From NCBI RefSeq assembly GCF_022549225.1, contig NZ_JAKZFD010000008.1, positions 217,729 through 281,728 of the forward strand: DNA of 64,000 bases, in the 5' to 3' direction. Position 1 is the stretch's first letter. Each line of letters begins with the position of its first letter. Position numbers and translations under genes: made by a program. The DNA comes from Pelomonas sp. CA6 (GTDB lineage: Bacteria > Pseudomonadota > Gammaproteobacteria > Burkholderiales > Burkholderiaceae_C). Below the pieces are notes generated by a model that saw only the letters and a list, made by a program, of their open reading frames with translations, did no database searches and had not been told where the DNA came from. Shown in pieces: positions 54,886 to 62,962 of the stretch.

Positions 54886-55438
54886 TCCGCGCGACAGCGC
54901 CGCGCGCCCTTTTCCTCGCGCCCGTTCCTCTGGCGCGCCACCGCCTTCGCGGCCCCACGTTTCCGCCATGCCCAAGCCCCGCTCAGTGCCGGGGCACGGG
55001 GCCGCGCCTGACCGTCGCCCTGCCAGTGCAACCTCTCTCTTGCGTTGCGGCAAAGATAAAAAGCACTTGCGCAAGATAATCAATCGTTTATCATTTGCGC
55101 AAGTCATGCCGGTAGCCCCCGGCGTGGCGACGCCCGATTCCCTACCGTCTTCGTCGGCCCGCGCCGGCGGAGCGCGGCCGGCCTGAATCGCACGCCACTC
55201 TCAACCGCGCTCAAGAGCGCCGCGGCACCACCCCCGCCTCCGGCCTCAAGGCCAGGCATGTCGGGCCCGCCCCGGTTTCCCGCTCTTGGGACGCATGTCA
55301 TGTCGGCAGCCGCCGCGCCGTCGCCCCACCGGGCGGCCGGTCTGGCTCCGTTGCCGGCGAGGACGACGCTTGTTGATGTTCGTTTCCCACATTCGTTGAC
55401 ACGCGGGGCCGGTGGCCTCCGTGTGCAAAGGAGGCCCC
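54886..55438. other. 553-bp gene-sparse region
   Basis: No protein gene that I can support lies here. It contains the AT-rich inverted-repeat element described separately (55065-55104), preceded by a looser copy CTTGCGTTGCGGCAAAGATAA (near 55039-55059). A 26-codon frame (MPVAPGVATP..., 55106-55186) begins two bases after the element, without a ribosome site. The rest is ordinary GC-rich sequence leading to the ribosome site of the small gene at 55439. Confidence 0.5.
55065..55104. promoter_or_regulatory. 40-bp inverted-repeat regulatory element with two TTGCGCAA palindromes
   Basis: ACTTGCGCAA (55065-55074) and its exact reverse complement TTGCGCAAGT (55095-55104) flank a 20-bp AT-rich core that itself has GATAA / TTATC in mirrored positions. 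Each arm contains the palindrome TTGCGCAA; the two centres are 28 bp apart. TATCAT (55089-55094) is a plausible -10. The composition contrasts sharply with the GC-rich surroundings, suggesting strong selection. The cognate protein is unknown; the nearby helix-turn-helix protein is a candidate. Confidence 0.6.
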
Positions 55439-55630
55439 ATGACTCAGTTCACATCCCCCCGTGCCCAGCGAGTGGCTTCGCTGCGCAAGCCGCGCAATCC
55501 CCTGGTGGTCCCGGCGCTCAAGCGCAAGGCCGGCCGCCACCAGCTGGGCAGCGCCAGCCGACGCCAGCGCGCCAGGCAAGACCTGGCCCTGGAGCTCCGC
55601 CAGCTGCGCGAAGACACGCGCAGCCCCTGA
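55439..55630 (+). CDS. Small basic hypothetical protein
   Basis: A 63-residue protein rich in Arg, Lys and Gln (MTQFTSPRAQRVASLRKPRN at the start, then LKRKAGRHQLGSASRRQRAR), with a helical acidic-basic C-terminus. An excellent ribosome site (AAAGGAGG, four bases from the ATG) supports it. I know no family for it; the charge suggests nucleic-acid binding. It lies about 335 bp downstream of the TTGCGCAA element, which might drive it. Confidence 0.55.
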   Translation: MTQFTSPRAQRVASLRKPRNPLVVPALKRKAGRHQLGSASRRQRARQDLALELRQLREDTRSP

Positions 55631-55690
55631 AGCGATCGCCTTGCCCCATCCGCCGAGCGGCACCCGGGGGCGAGGCCTTGGGAGACAGAC

Positions 55691-56002
55691 ATGCATACGA
55701 CAAGAATCGGAACGCCCGGCGTTTCCACCCTGCAGCAAACCCTGCCGCTGAGCCGCGGTCCGTTGCAACGCCTGAGCGCCCGGCTGCTGCTGAGCCTGGC
55801 GCGCGCACTGCGCGCCGCCGCCCACCGCATCGCCCGCTCGCCCCTGGTTCGCCAGGAACTGCCTGCGGTCAGCCCCGAAAGCGCCATTAGTGCACGCGTC
55901 GACGCGCCGCTGGAGTTCCGCCGCCTGCCCGGCGAGCCCGCCGGTGTGCTGTACTTCGATGGTGAACGCCTGGGGCAATTGCCTGGGGTGACGCGGCTGT
56001 GA
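55691..56002 (+). CDS. Small hypothetical protein
   Basis: A 103-residue protein of no family that I recognise. An Arg/Leu/Ala helical middle (LQRLSARLLLSLARALRAAA, about 25-45) is amphipathic rather than a membrane span; the C-terminus (FRRLPGEPAGVLYFDGERLG) is strand-like. GGGAGACAG precedes the ATG. The gap from the previous small gene is 60 bp, so the two may be one transcript. Another frame is open on the opposite strand, but it lacks a ribosome site. Confidence 0.5.
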   Translation: MHTTRIGTPGVSTLQQTLPLSRGPLQRLSARLLLSLARALRAAAHRIARSPLVRQELPAVSPESAISARVDAPLEFRRLPGEPAGVLYFDGERLGQLPGVTRL

Positions 56003-56098
56003 TCCCGGCGTGGATAGCGCTGGCGGTGCTGGCTGTGGGGCTCAAGGCCTCGGAGCCGGCGCCGATATACGATCCAGCCAACTCTTGCGTTCCAGCCC

Positions 56099-56947
56099 AT
56101 GACCGCCGCGCCTCACGAACCGCTCATGCGCCCGCTGCCCAGCATGGCCGCGTGGACGCGGCATTTCCAGGGCGTGGAGATCCCGGTCCTCGCTGCCACC
56201 GCGGAACAGCTTGAGTTCTGGCGCGCCAACGAGGACGCCGTCGACGCGCACAGCCTGGCCGAGGTCATCGTCAAGGACCCGCTGATGACCTTGAAGGTGC
56301 TGGCCTTCGCGTCCAGCCAGCGCTCCAGCCGCCTGCTGGCGGATGCCGAGACCGTGACCGCCGCGTTGGTGCTGATGGGCATCACGCCCTTCTTCGCGGC
56401 CTTCGGCGCCCAGCCCACGCTGGAGGAGCGCATGATGGGCCGCCCCGACGCGCTGGCGGGCATCCAGCGGGTGCTGCGCCGCGCCGAGCGCGCCTCGCGC
56501 TTCGCGCTGGGCTTTGCGGTGCACCGCACCGACCCGGACGCCGCGGTGATCCACAGCGCGGCGCTGCTGCACGATTTCGCCGAGATGCTGCTGTGGTGCG
56601 AGGCCCCCGACCTGGCGCTGGATGTCGCGCGTCAACTGATGGCCCGCCCGGGCACGCGCAGCGCCGCGGCCCAGCGTGCGGTGCTGGGCATCGAGCTCGG
56701 CGATCTGGAGCAGTCGCTGATGAAGGCCTGGCACCTGCCCGAACTGCTGGCCCACATCACCGATGACAAGAAGGTGCACGACCCGCAGGTGCGCTGCGTG
56801 ATGCTGGCCGTGCGCCTGGCGCGCCATACGGCGGACAGCTGGCAGAACCCGGCCGTCCCCGACGACTTGAAGGAGATCGGCGACTTGCTCAACCTGTCTC
56901 AGGCCCACACCCAGCGCCTGCTGGCCGAACTGGACCGCGACTACTGA
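56099..56947 (+). CDS. HDOD domain protein
   Basis: A 282-residue protein whose body is one HDOD domain (about 15-260): SLAEVIVKDPLMTLKVLAFA, VTAALVLMGITPFF and the HD-like AALLHDFAEMLLW. HDOD proteins are regulatory and usually lack full phosphohydrolase residues; some act in c-di-GMP or motility circuits. No partner domain is fused. The stop codon overlaps the start of the methyltransferase gene (TGATG), so the two are coupled. Confidence 0.87.
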   Translation: MTAAPHEPLMRPLPSMAAWTRHFQGVEIPVLAATAEQLEFWRANEDAVDAHSLAEVIVKDPLMTLKVLAFASSQRSSRLLADAETVTAALVLMGITPFFAAFGAQPTLEERMMGRPDALAGIQRVLRRAERASRFALGFAVHRTDPDAAVIHSAALLHDFAEMLLWCEAPDLALDVARQLMARPGTRSAAAQRAVLGIELGDLEQSLMKAWHLPELLAHITDDKKVHDPQVRCVMLAVRLARHTADSWQNPAVPDDLKEIGDLLNLSQAHTQRLLAELDRDY

Positions 56948-57567
56948 TGGCCGGCCCGGATCGCCAATTCTGGCAACAGCGCTTCGAGTCCGGCCAGACG
57001 CCCTGGGACCGCGGCGGCCCGCATCCCCAGCTGCAGGCCTGGCGAGACGCCGGGCTGATGCCAACAGGAAGCCATGTGCTGGTGCCCGGTTGCGGTCGCG
57101 GCCATGAGCTGACGGTGCTGGCCCGCGCGGGGCTGACGGTGACTGGGCTGGACTACGCGCCGGCCGCCGTCGAACAGGCACGCGAACGACTGCAGGCCGA
57201 GGCGCCGGGATTGAACGCCAGCGTCCAGCAGGCCGACGTGCTGAACTGGCAGCCCCAGGCGCCGGTGGACCTGGTCTACGAACAGACCTGCCTGTGCGCG
57301 CTGCATCCCGATCACTGGCGCGCCTACGCCGACCAGCTGCAGCGCTGGATACGGCCTGGCGGCCGGCTGCTTGCGCTGTTCATGCAGGCGCGGCGTGACA
57401 GCGTGGAACAGGGCCGCATCGAAGGGCCGCCCTATCACTGCGACATCCATGCGATGCGCGCGCTGTTTCCCGAACCGTTGTGGGCCTGGCCCGCGCCGCC
57501 CTATGGCGCGCTGGCCCATCCGCGCGCGGGCTGGTTCGAGCTGGCGGTGGCGCTGGTCCGCCGCTGA
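56947..57567 (+). CDS. TPMT-family SAM-dependent methyltransferase
   Basis: A 206-residue cytosolic protein. The N-terminus FWQQRFESGQTPWDRGGPHPQ is the thiopurine methyltransferase family hallmark; motif I is VLVPGCGRGHE and VTGLDYAP is motif II. YEQTCLCALHPDHW is also conserved. Bacterial members methylate thiol, selenium, tellurium or halide compounds; the substrate here is unknown. It overlaps the HDOD gene start-to-stop. A short GC hairpin (57573-57595) separates it from the convergent AsnC gene. Confidence 0.9.
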   Translation: MAGPDRQFWQQRFESGQTPWDRGGPHPQLQAWRDAGLMPTGSHVLVPGCGRGHELTVLARAGLTVTGLDYAPAAVEQARERLQAEAPGLNASVQQADVLNWQPQAPVDLVYEQTCLCALHPDHWRAYADQLQRWIRPGGRLLALFMQARRDSVEQGRIEGPPYHCDIHAMRALFPEPLWAWPAPPYGALAHPRAGWFELAVALVRR

Positions 57568-57597
57568 GCGGGCACGCCCCCATGCCGGGGGGCGGGT

Positions 57598-58080
57598 TCA
57601 GACGGGCAGGGCCGTCGTGTTCTTCAGGTGGTCCAGCACGAAGCTGGTCTTGCAATCCTGCACGCTGGGATGCTTGAGCAGGGTGTCGGTGATGAAGCGC
57701 GCGTAGTGCGCCATGTCCTCCACCATCACCCGCAGCAGATAGTCCATCTCCCCCGTCAGCGCCGAGCACTCGACCACCTCGGGCCAGGTCTGCACCGCGG
57801 CGCGGAAGAGATCCATGGGGTTGCGCTTGTGACTCTCGGTGTGCTTTTCCAGCCGCACGTTGATGTAGGCGGTCAGCCCCAGGCCCAGGCGCTGCGGGCT
57901 CAGCAATGCCACATAGGCGGCGATCACCCCGCCCTCTTCCAGCCGGCGTACACGGCGCAGCACGGCCGAAGAGGAGAGGTTGACCTCCGCCGCCAGCGCG
58001 TCATAGGTCATGCGCCCGTCCTGCTGCAGCGCCCTCAAGATGCGCTTGTCGATCGCATCGAGCTCGATCTGCTTGTCCAT
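57598..58080 (-). CDS. Lrp/AsnC-family transcriptional regulator
   Basis: A 160-residue protein with the N-terminal helix-turn-helix (IDKRILRALQQDGRMTYDALA, VNLSSSAVLRRVRRLEEGGVI) and the C-terminal RAM ligand-binding domain (PEVVECSALTGEMDYLLRVM). It is divergent from hpd, so it probably controls tyrosine/phenylalanine catabolism in response to an aromatic amino acid; that is inference from position. Two perfect palindromes lie in the gap. ATG 58080 is chosen by family alignment; no strong ribosome site is visible. Confidence 0.9.
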   Translation of the reverse strand: MDKQIELDAIDKRILRALQQDGRMTYDALAAEVNLSSSAVLRRVRRLEEGGVIAAYVALLSPQRLGLGLTAYINVRLEKHTESHKRNPMDLFRAAVQTWPEVVECSALTGEMDYLLRVMVEDMAHYARFITDTLLKHPSVQDCKTSFVLDHLKNTTALPV

Positions 58081-58082
58081 GC

Positions 58083-58146
58083 CAGGATTCTTGCAGGAAT
58101 CCTGCATCACCCCCAGGTGTCCGCGCACGAATCGCAGGAATCCTGC
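58083..58146. promoter_or_regulatory. AsnC-family operator array between the regulator gene and hpd
   Basis: Two identical 13-bp palindromes GCAGGAATCCTGC (58093-58105 and 58134-58146) have centres 41 bp apart, about four helical turns. A looser copy, CAGGATTCTTGC (58083-58094), abuts the first. Phased sites suit Lrp/AsnC octamers that wrap DNA. TACAGT (58160-58165) could be the hpd -10, placing the second site over its -35 region. A hairpin TCTTGAG / CTCAAGA (58165-58182) follows. Confidence 0.72.
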
Positions 58147-58243
58147 GGTCCGCTGCGCCTACAGTCTTGAGCCACCTCAAGAGAACAGCGGCCCCCAGCG
58201 GACGCGTTCTCGCACCACACTTTTTCAGTTCGGAGACAGACAC

Positions 58244-59371
58244 ATGGCCGGTTTCATCCCCTGGGACAACCCGATGGGCACCGATGGTTTCGAGTTCATC
58301 GAGTACGCCGCGCCCGATCCCGTCGCGCTGGGTCAGCTGTTCGAGTCCATGGGCTTCACCGCCGTGGCCAAGCATCGCCACAAGGACGTCACGCTGTACC
58401 GTCAGGGCGACGTGAACTTCATCATCAACGCCGAGAAGGACGCCTTCGCGCAGCGCTTCGCGCGCCTGCACGGCCCGTCGATCTGCGCCATTGCCTTCCG
58501 CGTCAAGGACGCCGGCTATGCCTACCAGCGCGCGCTGGAGCTGGGTGCCTGGGGCTTCGACAACAAGGCCGGCCCGATGGAGCTGAACATCCCGGCCATC
58601 AAGGGCATCGGCGACTCGCTGATCTACTTCGTCGACCGCTGGCAGGGCAAGAATGGCGCTCAACCGGGCGAGATCGGCAACATCAGCATCTATGACGTCG
58701 ACTTCGTGCCCATCCTGGACGCCCAGGGCAAGCCGGTGAATGCCCGTCCCGCGGGCCATGGCCTGACCTACATCGACCACCTGACGCACAACGTCTTCCG
58801 CGGTCGCATGAAGGAATGGGCGGACTTCTACGAGCGCCTGTTCAACTTCAAGGAAGTGCGCTACTTCGACATCGAAGGCAAGCTGACCGGACTGAAGTCC
58901 AAGGCCATGACCAGCCCCTGCGGCAAGATCCGCATCCCCATCAACGAAAGCAGCGACGACAAGAGCCAGATCGCCGAGTACCTGGACCTCTACCACGGCG
59001 AAGGTATCCAGCACGTGGCGCTGGGCACCGACCAGATCTACGCCACCGTGCAGGGCATGAAGAGCACCGGCGTGGCCTTCCAGGACACGATAGAGACCTA
59101 CTACGACCTGGTCGAGAAGCGCCTGCCGCAGCACGGCGAGAACCTGGCCGAGCTCAAGCGCCTGCGCATCCTGATCGACGGCGCCACCCACCAGGGCGCG
59201 CCCAACGAGCTGCTGCTGCAGATCTTCACCAAGGAAGTGATCGGCCCGATCTTCTTCGAGATCATCCAGCGCAAGGGCAACGAGGGCTTCGGCGAAGGCA
59301 ACTTCAAGGCCTTGTTCGAGAGCATCGAGCTCGACCAGATCCGCCGCGGCGTGCTCAAGGCCGAGGCCTGA
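58244..59371 (+). CDS. hpd: 4-hydroxyphenylpyruvate dioxygenase
   Basis: A 375-residue Fe(II) enzyme that converts 4-hydroxyphenylpyruvate to homogentisate in tyrosine degradation. Two vicinal-oxygen-chelate halves are visible. Iron ligands are His in YIDHLTHNV, His in IQHVALGT and Glu in FFEIIQRKG. The C-terminal gating helix region GNEGFGEGNFKALFESIE is intact. GGAGACAG before ATG 58244 fixes the start. No hmgA or fahA is in the window. Confidence 0.96.
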   Translation: MAGFIPWDNPMGTDGFEFIEYAAPDPVALGQLFESMGFTAVAKHRHKDVTLYRQGDVNFIINAEKDAFAQRFARLHGPSICAIAFRVKDAGYAYQRALELGAWGFDNKAGPMELNIPAIKGIGDSLIYFVDRWQGKNGAQPGEIGNISIYDVDFVPILDAQGKPVNARPAGHGLTYIDHLTHNVFRGRMKEWADFYERLFNFKEVRYFDIEGKLTGLKSKAMTSPCGKIRIPINESSDDKSQIAEYLDLYHGEGIQHVALGTDQIYATVQGMKSTGVAFQDTIETYYDLVEKRLPQHGENLAELKRLRILIDGATHQGAPNELLLQIFTKEVIGPIFFEIIQRKGNEGFGEGNFKALFESIELDQIRRGVLKAEA

Positions 59372-59381
59372 TCCCGACTCC

Positions 59382-59410
59382 GCCGGCCCCCGCGGGAGCT
59401 AGGGGCCGGC
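59382..59410. terminator. Hairpin between convergent hpd and hydrolase genes
   Basis: A perfect 9-bp stem GCCGGCCCC / GGGGCCGGC with an 11-base loop lies 10 bp after the hpd stop. The loop contains most of the stop codon of the opposing gene. No U-tract follows on either strand, so intrinsic termination is possible but unproven. Confidence 0.45.
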
Positions 59411-60355
59411 GAGCGCCGCCTTGGGGTGCGGCCCCTCGTCGCCCGCCTCGGCGGCCATCAGCGCCCGCATCGCCGCCCGGCTCTGCGGGGCGAAGATCAG
59501 CTGCAGATGGCCGGTGGCCGCGACATGGGTCGCCGGCGCGCCCGGATAGCGGCCGCTGCCCGCGGGCAGCACGATCTGATCGCAGTGCCCGAACAGGCAG
59601 TGCATGCGCTCGCGCAGCAGCGGCGGTTCGGCCGCCGCCAGCGCGCGCAGCCAGTCGGAATGGCGGCGCATCTGCCGCCCATTGGTCCCCAGCCCCCAGC
59701 GCGCCAACAGCGAACCCTGGTGCGGTGAGCCCAGCGTGATCAGTCGCCACAGCCGCGCCGGATCATGCCCGGTATGGCGCCACCAGGCCCGGGCAGCCAG
59801 CCCGCCCATGCTGTGTCCGACGATCAGCGGCGGGCGCCCGCTGAGCGCCTGCAGGCGCTGCATGGCGGCGTCGATCGCCGGCGCATAGGCGTCGATGGAG
59901 CCAAAGGCCGGCTCCAGCGTCAGCGCGATGAAGGGTCGGCCCTGCGCGCGCAACTCGACCATCCAGTCATGCCACAGCCCGCGGTTGCAGGTGTAGCCAT
60001 GCAGCAGCAGCACACCGCGCGGCAGGGCCCGGCCGGGCTCGGGCGCCGGCAGATGATCGGGCTGGGCCTGTTCGCGCCAGGGCTGCAGCCAGCCGAAGAT
60101 GCGCAACACCGCCCAGGTCTCCAGCCACCAGGCCCGCAAGGCCTCACGCAGGCGCGGGCGAGGCAGCCCCGGCTCCGCCGCTTGCCGGGTCAGCCACAGG
60201 AAACCGGGCAGCAGCAGCAGCGGCGATCCGGCCAGCACGAGCAGCAGCACCGCGACCGCGCCCGACGTCGACCCACGCCACCACAGCCAGCCCGCCAGCC
60301 CTCCGCCCCCCAGCCATCGCAGCAGCGAGATCACCCGCTGCAACCGTCCATTCAT
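59399..60355 (-). CDS. Lipase/esterase-like alpha/beta hydrolase, membrane-anchored
   Basis: A 318-residue protein with an N-terminal hydrophobic region (about 15-55, one or two spans), followed by an alpha/beta-hydrolase: LLLHGYTCNRGLWHDW, nucleophile Ser in VGHSMGGLAAR, FGHCDQIVLP with the acid, and the His in VAATGHLQLIF. The GHSMGG and ITLGSPHQGS motifs fit triacylglycerol lipase-like enzymes of family I. AAGGAG five bases before ATG 60355 fixes the start; a longer frame has no ribosome site. Confidence 0.87.
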   Translation of the reverse strand: MNGRLQRVISLLRWLGGGGLAGWLWWRGSTSGAVAVLLLVLAGSPLLLLPGFLWLTRQAAEPGLPRPRLREALRAWWLETWAVLRIFGWLQPWREQAQPDHLPAPEPGRALPRGVLLLHGYTCNRGLWHDWMVELRAQGRPFIALTLEPAFGSIDAYAPAIDAAMQRLQALSGRPPLIVGHSMGGLAARAWWRHTGHDPARLWRLITLGSPHQGSLLARWGLGTNGRQMRRHSDWLRALAAAEPPLLRERMHCLFGHCDQIVLPAGSGRYPGAPATHVAATGHLQLIFAPQSRAAMRALMAAEAGDEGPHPKAALAGP

Positions 60356-60450
60356 GCATGCTCCTTGCCGGTTCTCGCAGCCCGGCCCCTGGCGGACAGT
60401 GTAGGCCGGGCCACAATGGGGACCGGCGCCAACCCCGGCCAGCTCACCCG

Positions 60451-61173
60451 ATGGATCAAGCGATCGCACAATTCCTGCAGGACGTCGAAACCCAGCGCCT
60501 CGCGCGCCTGCGCGATGCCCGGCTGGGCACCCGCGTGCTGGCGCTCAAGCACTACCAGCAACGGCGCTTCGCGCGCAGCTATGCGGACCTGCTCGCCACG
60601 CCGCGCTACGCCGACACCGCGCGCTTCTTCCTGGAAGAGCTGTATGGCCCGCGCGACTACAGCGAGCGCGACGCCCAGTTCGCCCGCGTGGTGCCCACGC
60701 TGGTGCGCCTCTTCCCGCGCGACGTGGTGGGCACGGTGCACGACCTGGCCGAACTGCACGCGCTGTCGGAGCGGCTGGACACGGCCATGGCGGCGAACCT
60801 GGGGCAGGACTCGGTGGACGCCGCCGCCTATGCGCGCGCCTGGCAAACGGTCGGCGAGCCGCAGGCCCGCGCCCGCCAGATCGAACTGACCCTGGCCGTG
60901 GGCCGCGCGCTGGAGCACTACACGCGCAAGCCGCTGCTGCGTCAGGCGCTGCGCATGATGCGCGGCCCGGCCGCGGCGGCCGGCATGGGCGAGCTGCAGC
61001 GCTTCCTCGAAACGGGTTTCGACACCTTCCGGGCCATGAAGGGGGCCGACGAGTTTCTCGCCTGCGTGAGCGAGCGCGAGCAGGCGCTCGCGGCGGCGCT
61101 GTTCGCTCCCGGCGCGCCCGCGCGTGCCGCGGGCTGTCCCGCAGGTGACGATCCCTTAGGGCAACTCCCCTAG
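60451..61173 (+). CDS. Conserved hypothetical helical protein
   Basis: A 240-residue, all-helical, soluble protein. FFLEELYGPRDYSERDAQFARVVP and LVRLFPRDVVGTV (about 50-90) look like strongly conserved family blocks that I recall from many Burkholderiales annotated only as hypothetical. No catalytic motif is visible. It ends 78 bp before fadD on the same strand. Confidence 0.78.
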   Translation: MDQAIAQFLQDVETQRLARLRDARLGTRVLALKHYQQRRFARSYADLLATPRYADTARFFLEELYGPRDYSERDAQFARVVPTLVRLFPRDVVGTVHDLAELHALSERLDTAMAANLGQDSVDAAAYARAWQTVGEPQARARQIELTLAVGRALEHYTRKPLLRQALRMMRGPAAAAGMGELQRFLETGFDTFRAMKGADEFLACVSEREQALAAALFAPGAPARAAGCPAGDDPLGQLP

Positions 61174-61251
61174 GCGCGCCGAGGACGGAACCGCGAGCAT
61201 CCCAGGCTCGAACTGTGCAGAGCTCCCACCCGGAGGGAGCCACGAGGAGAC

Positions 61252-62946
61252 ATGGCCGCAACCCCCGCCGACAAGCCCTGGCTGGCAAGCTATCCGCCAG
61301 GCGTTCCCGCAGAAATCGACACCCAGGTCTACCCTTCGCTGGTGGCCCTGCTGGAGGAAGCCTTCCGCAGGCATGCGCACCGCGATGCGGCCACCTGCAT
61401 GGACCAGCGCATCAGCTTCGCGCAGGTGGACCGCATGTCCGCATCGCTGGGCGCCTATCTGCAGTCCAAGGGACTGGCGCGCGGCGCTCGCGTCGCGCTG
61501 ATGATGCCCAATGTGCTGCAGTACATGGTGGCGATCGCCGCCGTGCTGCGCGCCGGCTATGTGGTGGTCAACGTCAACCCGCTGTACACCCCGCGCGAAC
61601 TGGAGCACCAGCTGAAGGACTCGGGCGCCGAGGCCATCATCGTGCTGGAGAACTTCGCGAAGACGCTGGAAGAGGTCATCGCCCACACCCAGGTCCGCCA
61701 CGTGGTGCTGGCCTCGCTGGGCGACCTGTTGAGCTGGTGGCGTGGCCCGCTGATCAACTTCGCGGTGCGCCACCTGAAGAAGATGGTCCCTGAGTTCCGC
61801 CTGCCGCTGGGCGAAGGACGCAGCGTGCGGCGCTTCAACCAGGCGCTCGCCGAAGGCGAACGCCAGAGCCTGCGCCCGGTGAACCTGGGCCCTGATGATC
61901 CGGCCTTCCTGCAATACACCGGGGGCACCACCGGCCTGTCCAAGGGCGCCACGCTGCTGCATCGCAACGTGGTGGCCAACATCCTGCAGAGCGAGGCCTG
62001 GTTCGGCCCCATGCTGCAGAAGATCGGCGACAAGCCGCTCACCATCGTCTGCGCGCTGCCGCTGTATCACATCTTCGCGCTGACGGCCTGCTACATGCTG
62101 GGCGCCCGCATGGGCATGATGAACCTGCTGATCCCGAACCCGCGCGACATCCCCGGCTTCATCGCCACGCTGCGCAACTACCGCATCCACATGTTCCCGG
62201 CCGTGAACACGCTGTTCAACGCGCTGGCCAACGAGCCGGCCTTCGCGCGCCTGGACTTCAGCGAACTGGTGATCTCCAATGGTGGTGGCATGGCCGTCCA
62301 ACAGGCCACGGCCGAGAAATGGCAGAAGATCACACGCTGCCCCGTCGTGGAGGGCTATGGCTTGTCCGAGACCTCGCCGGTGGCCACGATCAACCGGCTG
62401 GACCTGGACGGCTTCAATGGCTCCATCGGCCTGCCGGTGCCCAACACCGAGATTGCGATCCGCGACGACAACGGCCGCGACCTCCCGCTGGGCGAACGCG
62501 GCGAAATCTGCATCCGCGGACCGCAGGTGATGGCCGGCTACTGGAACCGGCCCGAAGAGACCGCGCAGGCCATCGGACCCGACGGCTTCTTCAAGACCGG
62601 TGACATCGGCGTGATGGATGCCCAGGGCTACACCCGCATCGTCGACCGCAAGAAGGACATGATCCTGGTCTCGGGATTCAACGTCTACCCGACCGAAATC
62701 GAGCAAGTCGTCAACCTCCACCCCGGTGTGCTGGAGTGCGCGGCGGTGGGCGTGCCCGATGCGCACTCGGGTGAAACCGTGAAGCTCTTCGTCATCAAGA
62801 AGGACCCGGTGCTGACCGAGGAAGACCTGGCGGCCTACTGCCATTTCCAACTGACCGGCTACAAGAGGCCCAAGTACATCGAGTTCCGCGACGAGCTGCC
62901 CAAGACCAACGTCGGCAAGATCCTGCGCCGCGAACTGCGCGCCTGA
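61252..62946 (+). CDS. fadD: Long-chain fatty acid--CoA ligase
   Basis: A 564-residue adenylate-forming enzyme that activates fatty acids to acyl-CoA at the inner membrane. The AMP-binding motif is YTGGTTGLSKGA, followed by GYGLSETSPV, FKTGDIGVMDAQGYTRIVDRKKDM and the C-terminal catalytic Lys in KTNVGKILRREL. Length fits FadD (about 560). GAGGAGAC directly before ATG 61252 fixes the start. No FadR- or PsrA-type operator is evident upstream. It is followed 16 bp later by the MBL-fold gene, probably one operon. Confidence 0.94.
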   Translation: MAATPADKPWLASYPPGVPAEIDTQVYPSLVALLEEAFRRHAHRDAATCMDQRISFAQVDRMSASLGAYLQSKGLARGARVALMMPNVLQYMVAIAAVLRAGYVVVNVNPLYTPRELEHQLKDSGAEAIIVLENFAKTLEEVIAHTQVRHVVLASLGDLLSWWRGPLINFAVRHLKKMVPEFRLPLGEGRSVRRFNQALAEGERQSLRPVNLGPDDPAFLQYTGGTTGLSKGATLLHRNVVANILQSEAWFGPMLQKIGDKPLTIVCALPLYHIFALTACYMLGARMGMMNLLIPNPRDIPGFIATLRNYRIHMFPAVNTLFNALANEPAFARLDFSELVISNGGGMAVQQATAEKWQKITRCPVVEGYGLSETSPVATINRLDLDGFNGSIGLPVPNTEIAIRDDNGRDLPLGERGEICIRGPQVMAGYWNRPEETAQAIGPDGFFKTGDIGVMDAQGYTRIVDRKKDMILVSGFNVYPTEIEQVVNLHPGVLECAAVGVPDAHSGETVKLFVIKKDPVLTEEDLAAYCHFQLTGYKRPKYIEFRDELPKTNVGKILRRELRA

Positions 62947-62962
62947 GGCGGAGAGTCCCGCC

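Noticed and set aside
55106..55186. 26-codon frame right after the TTGCGCAA element
   Set aside because: No ribosome site and no conserved pattern visible. A leaderless start is conceivable but unsupported.
59382..59410. Riboswitch-like structure between hpd and the hydrolase
   Set aside because: It is a single hairpin between convergent gene ends, better explained as transcript-end structure.
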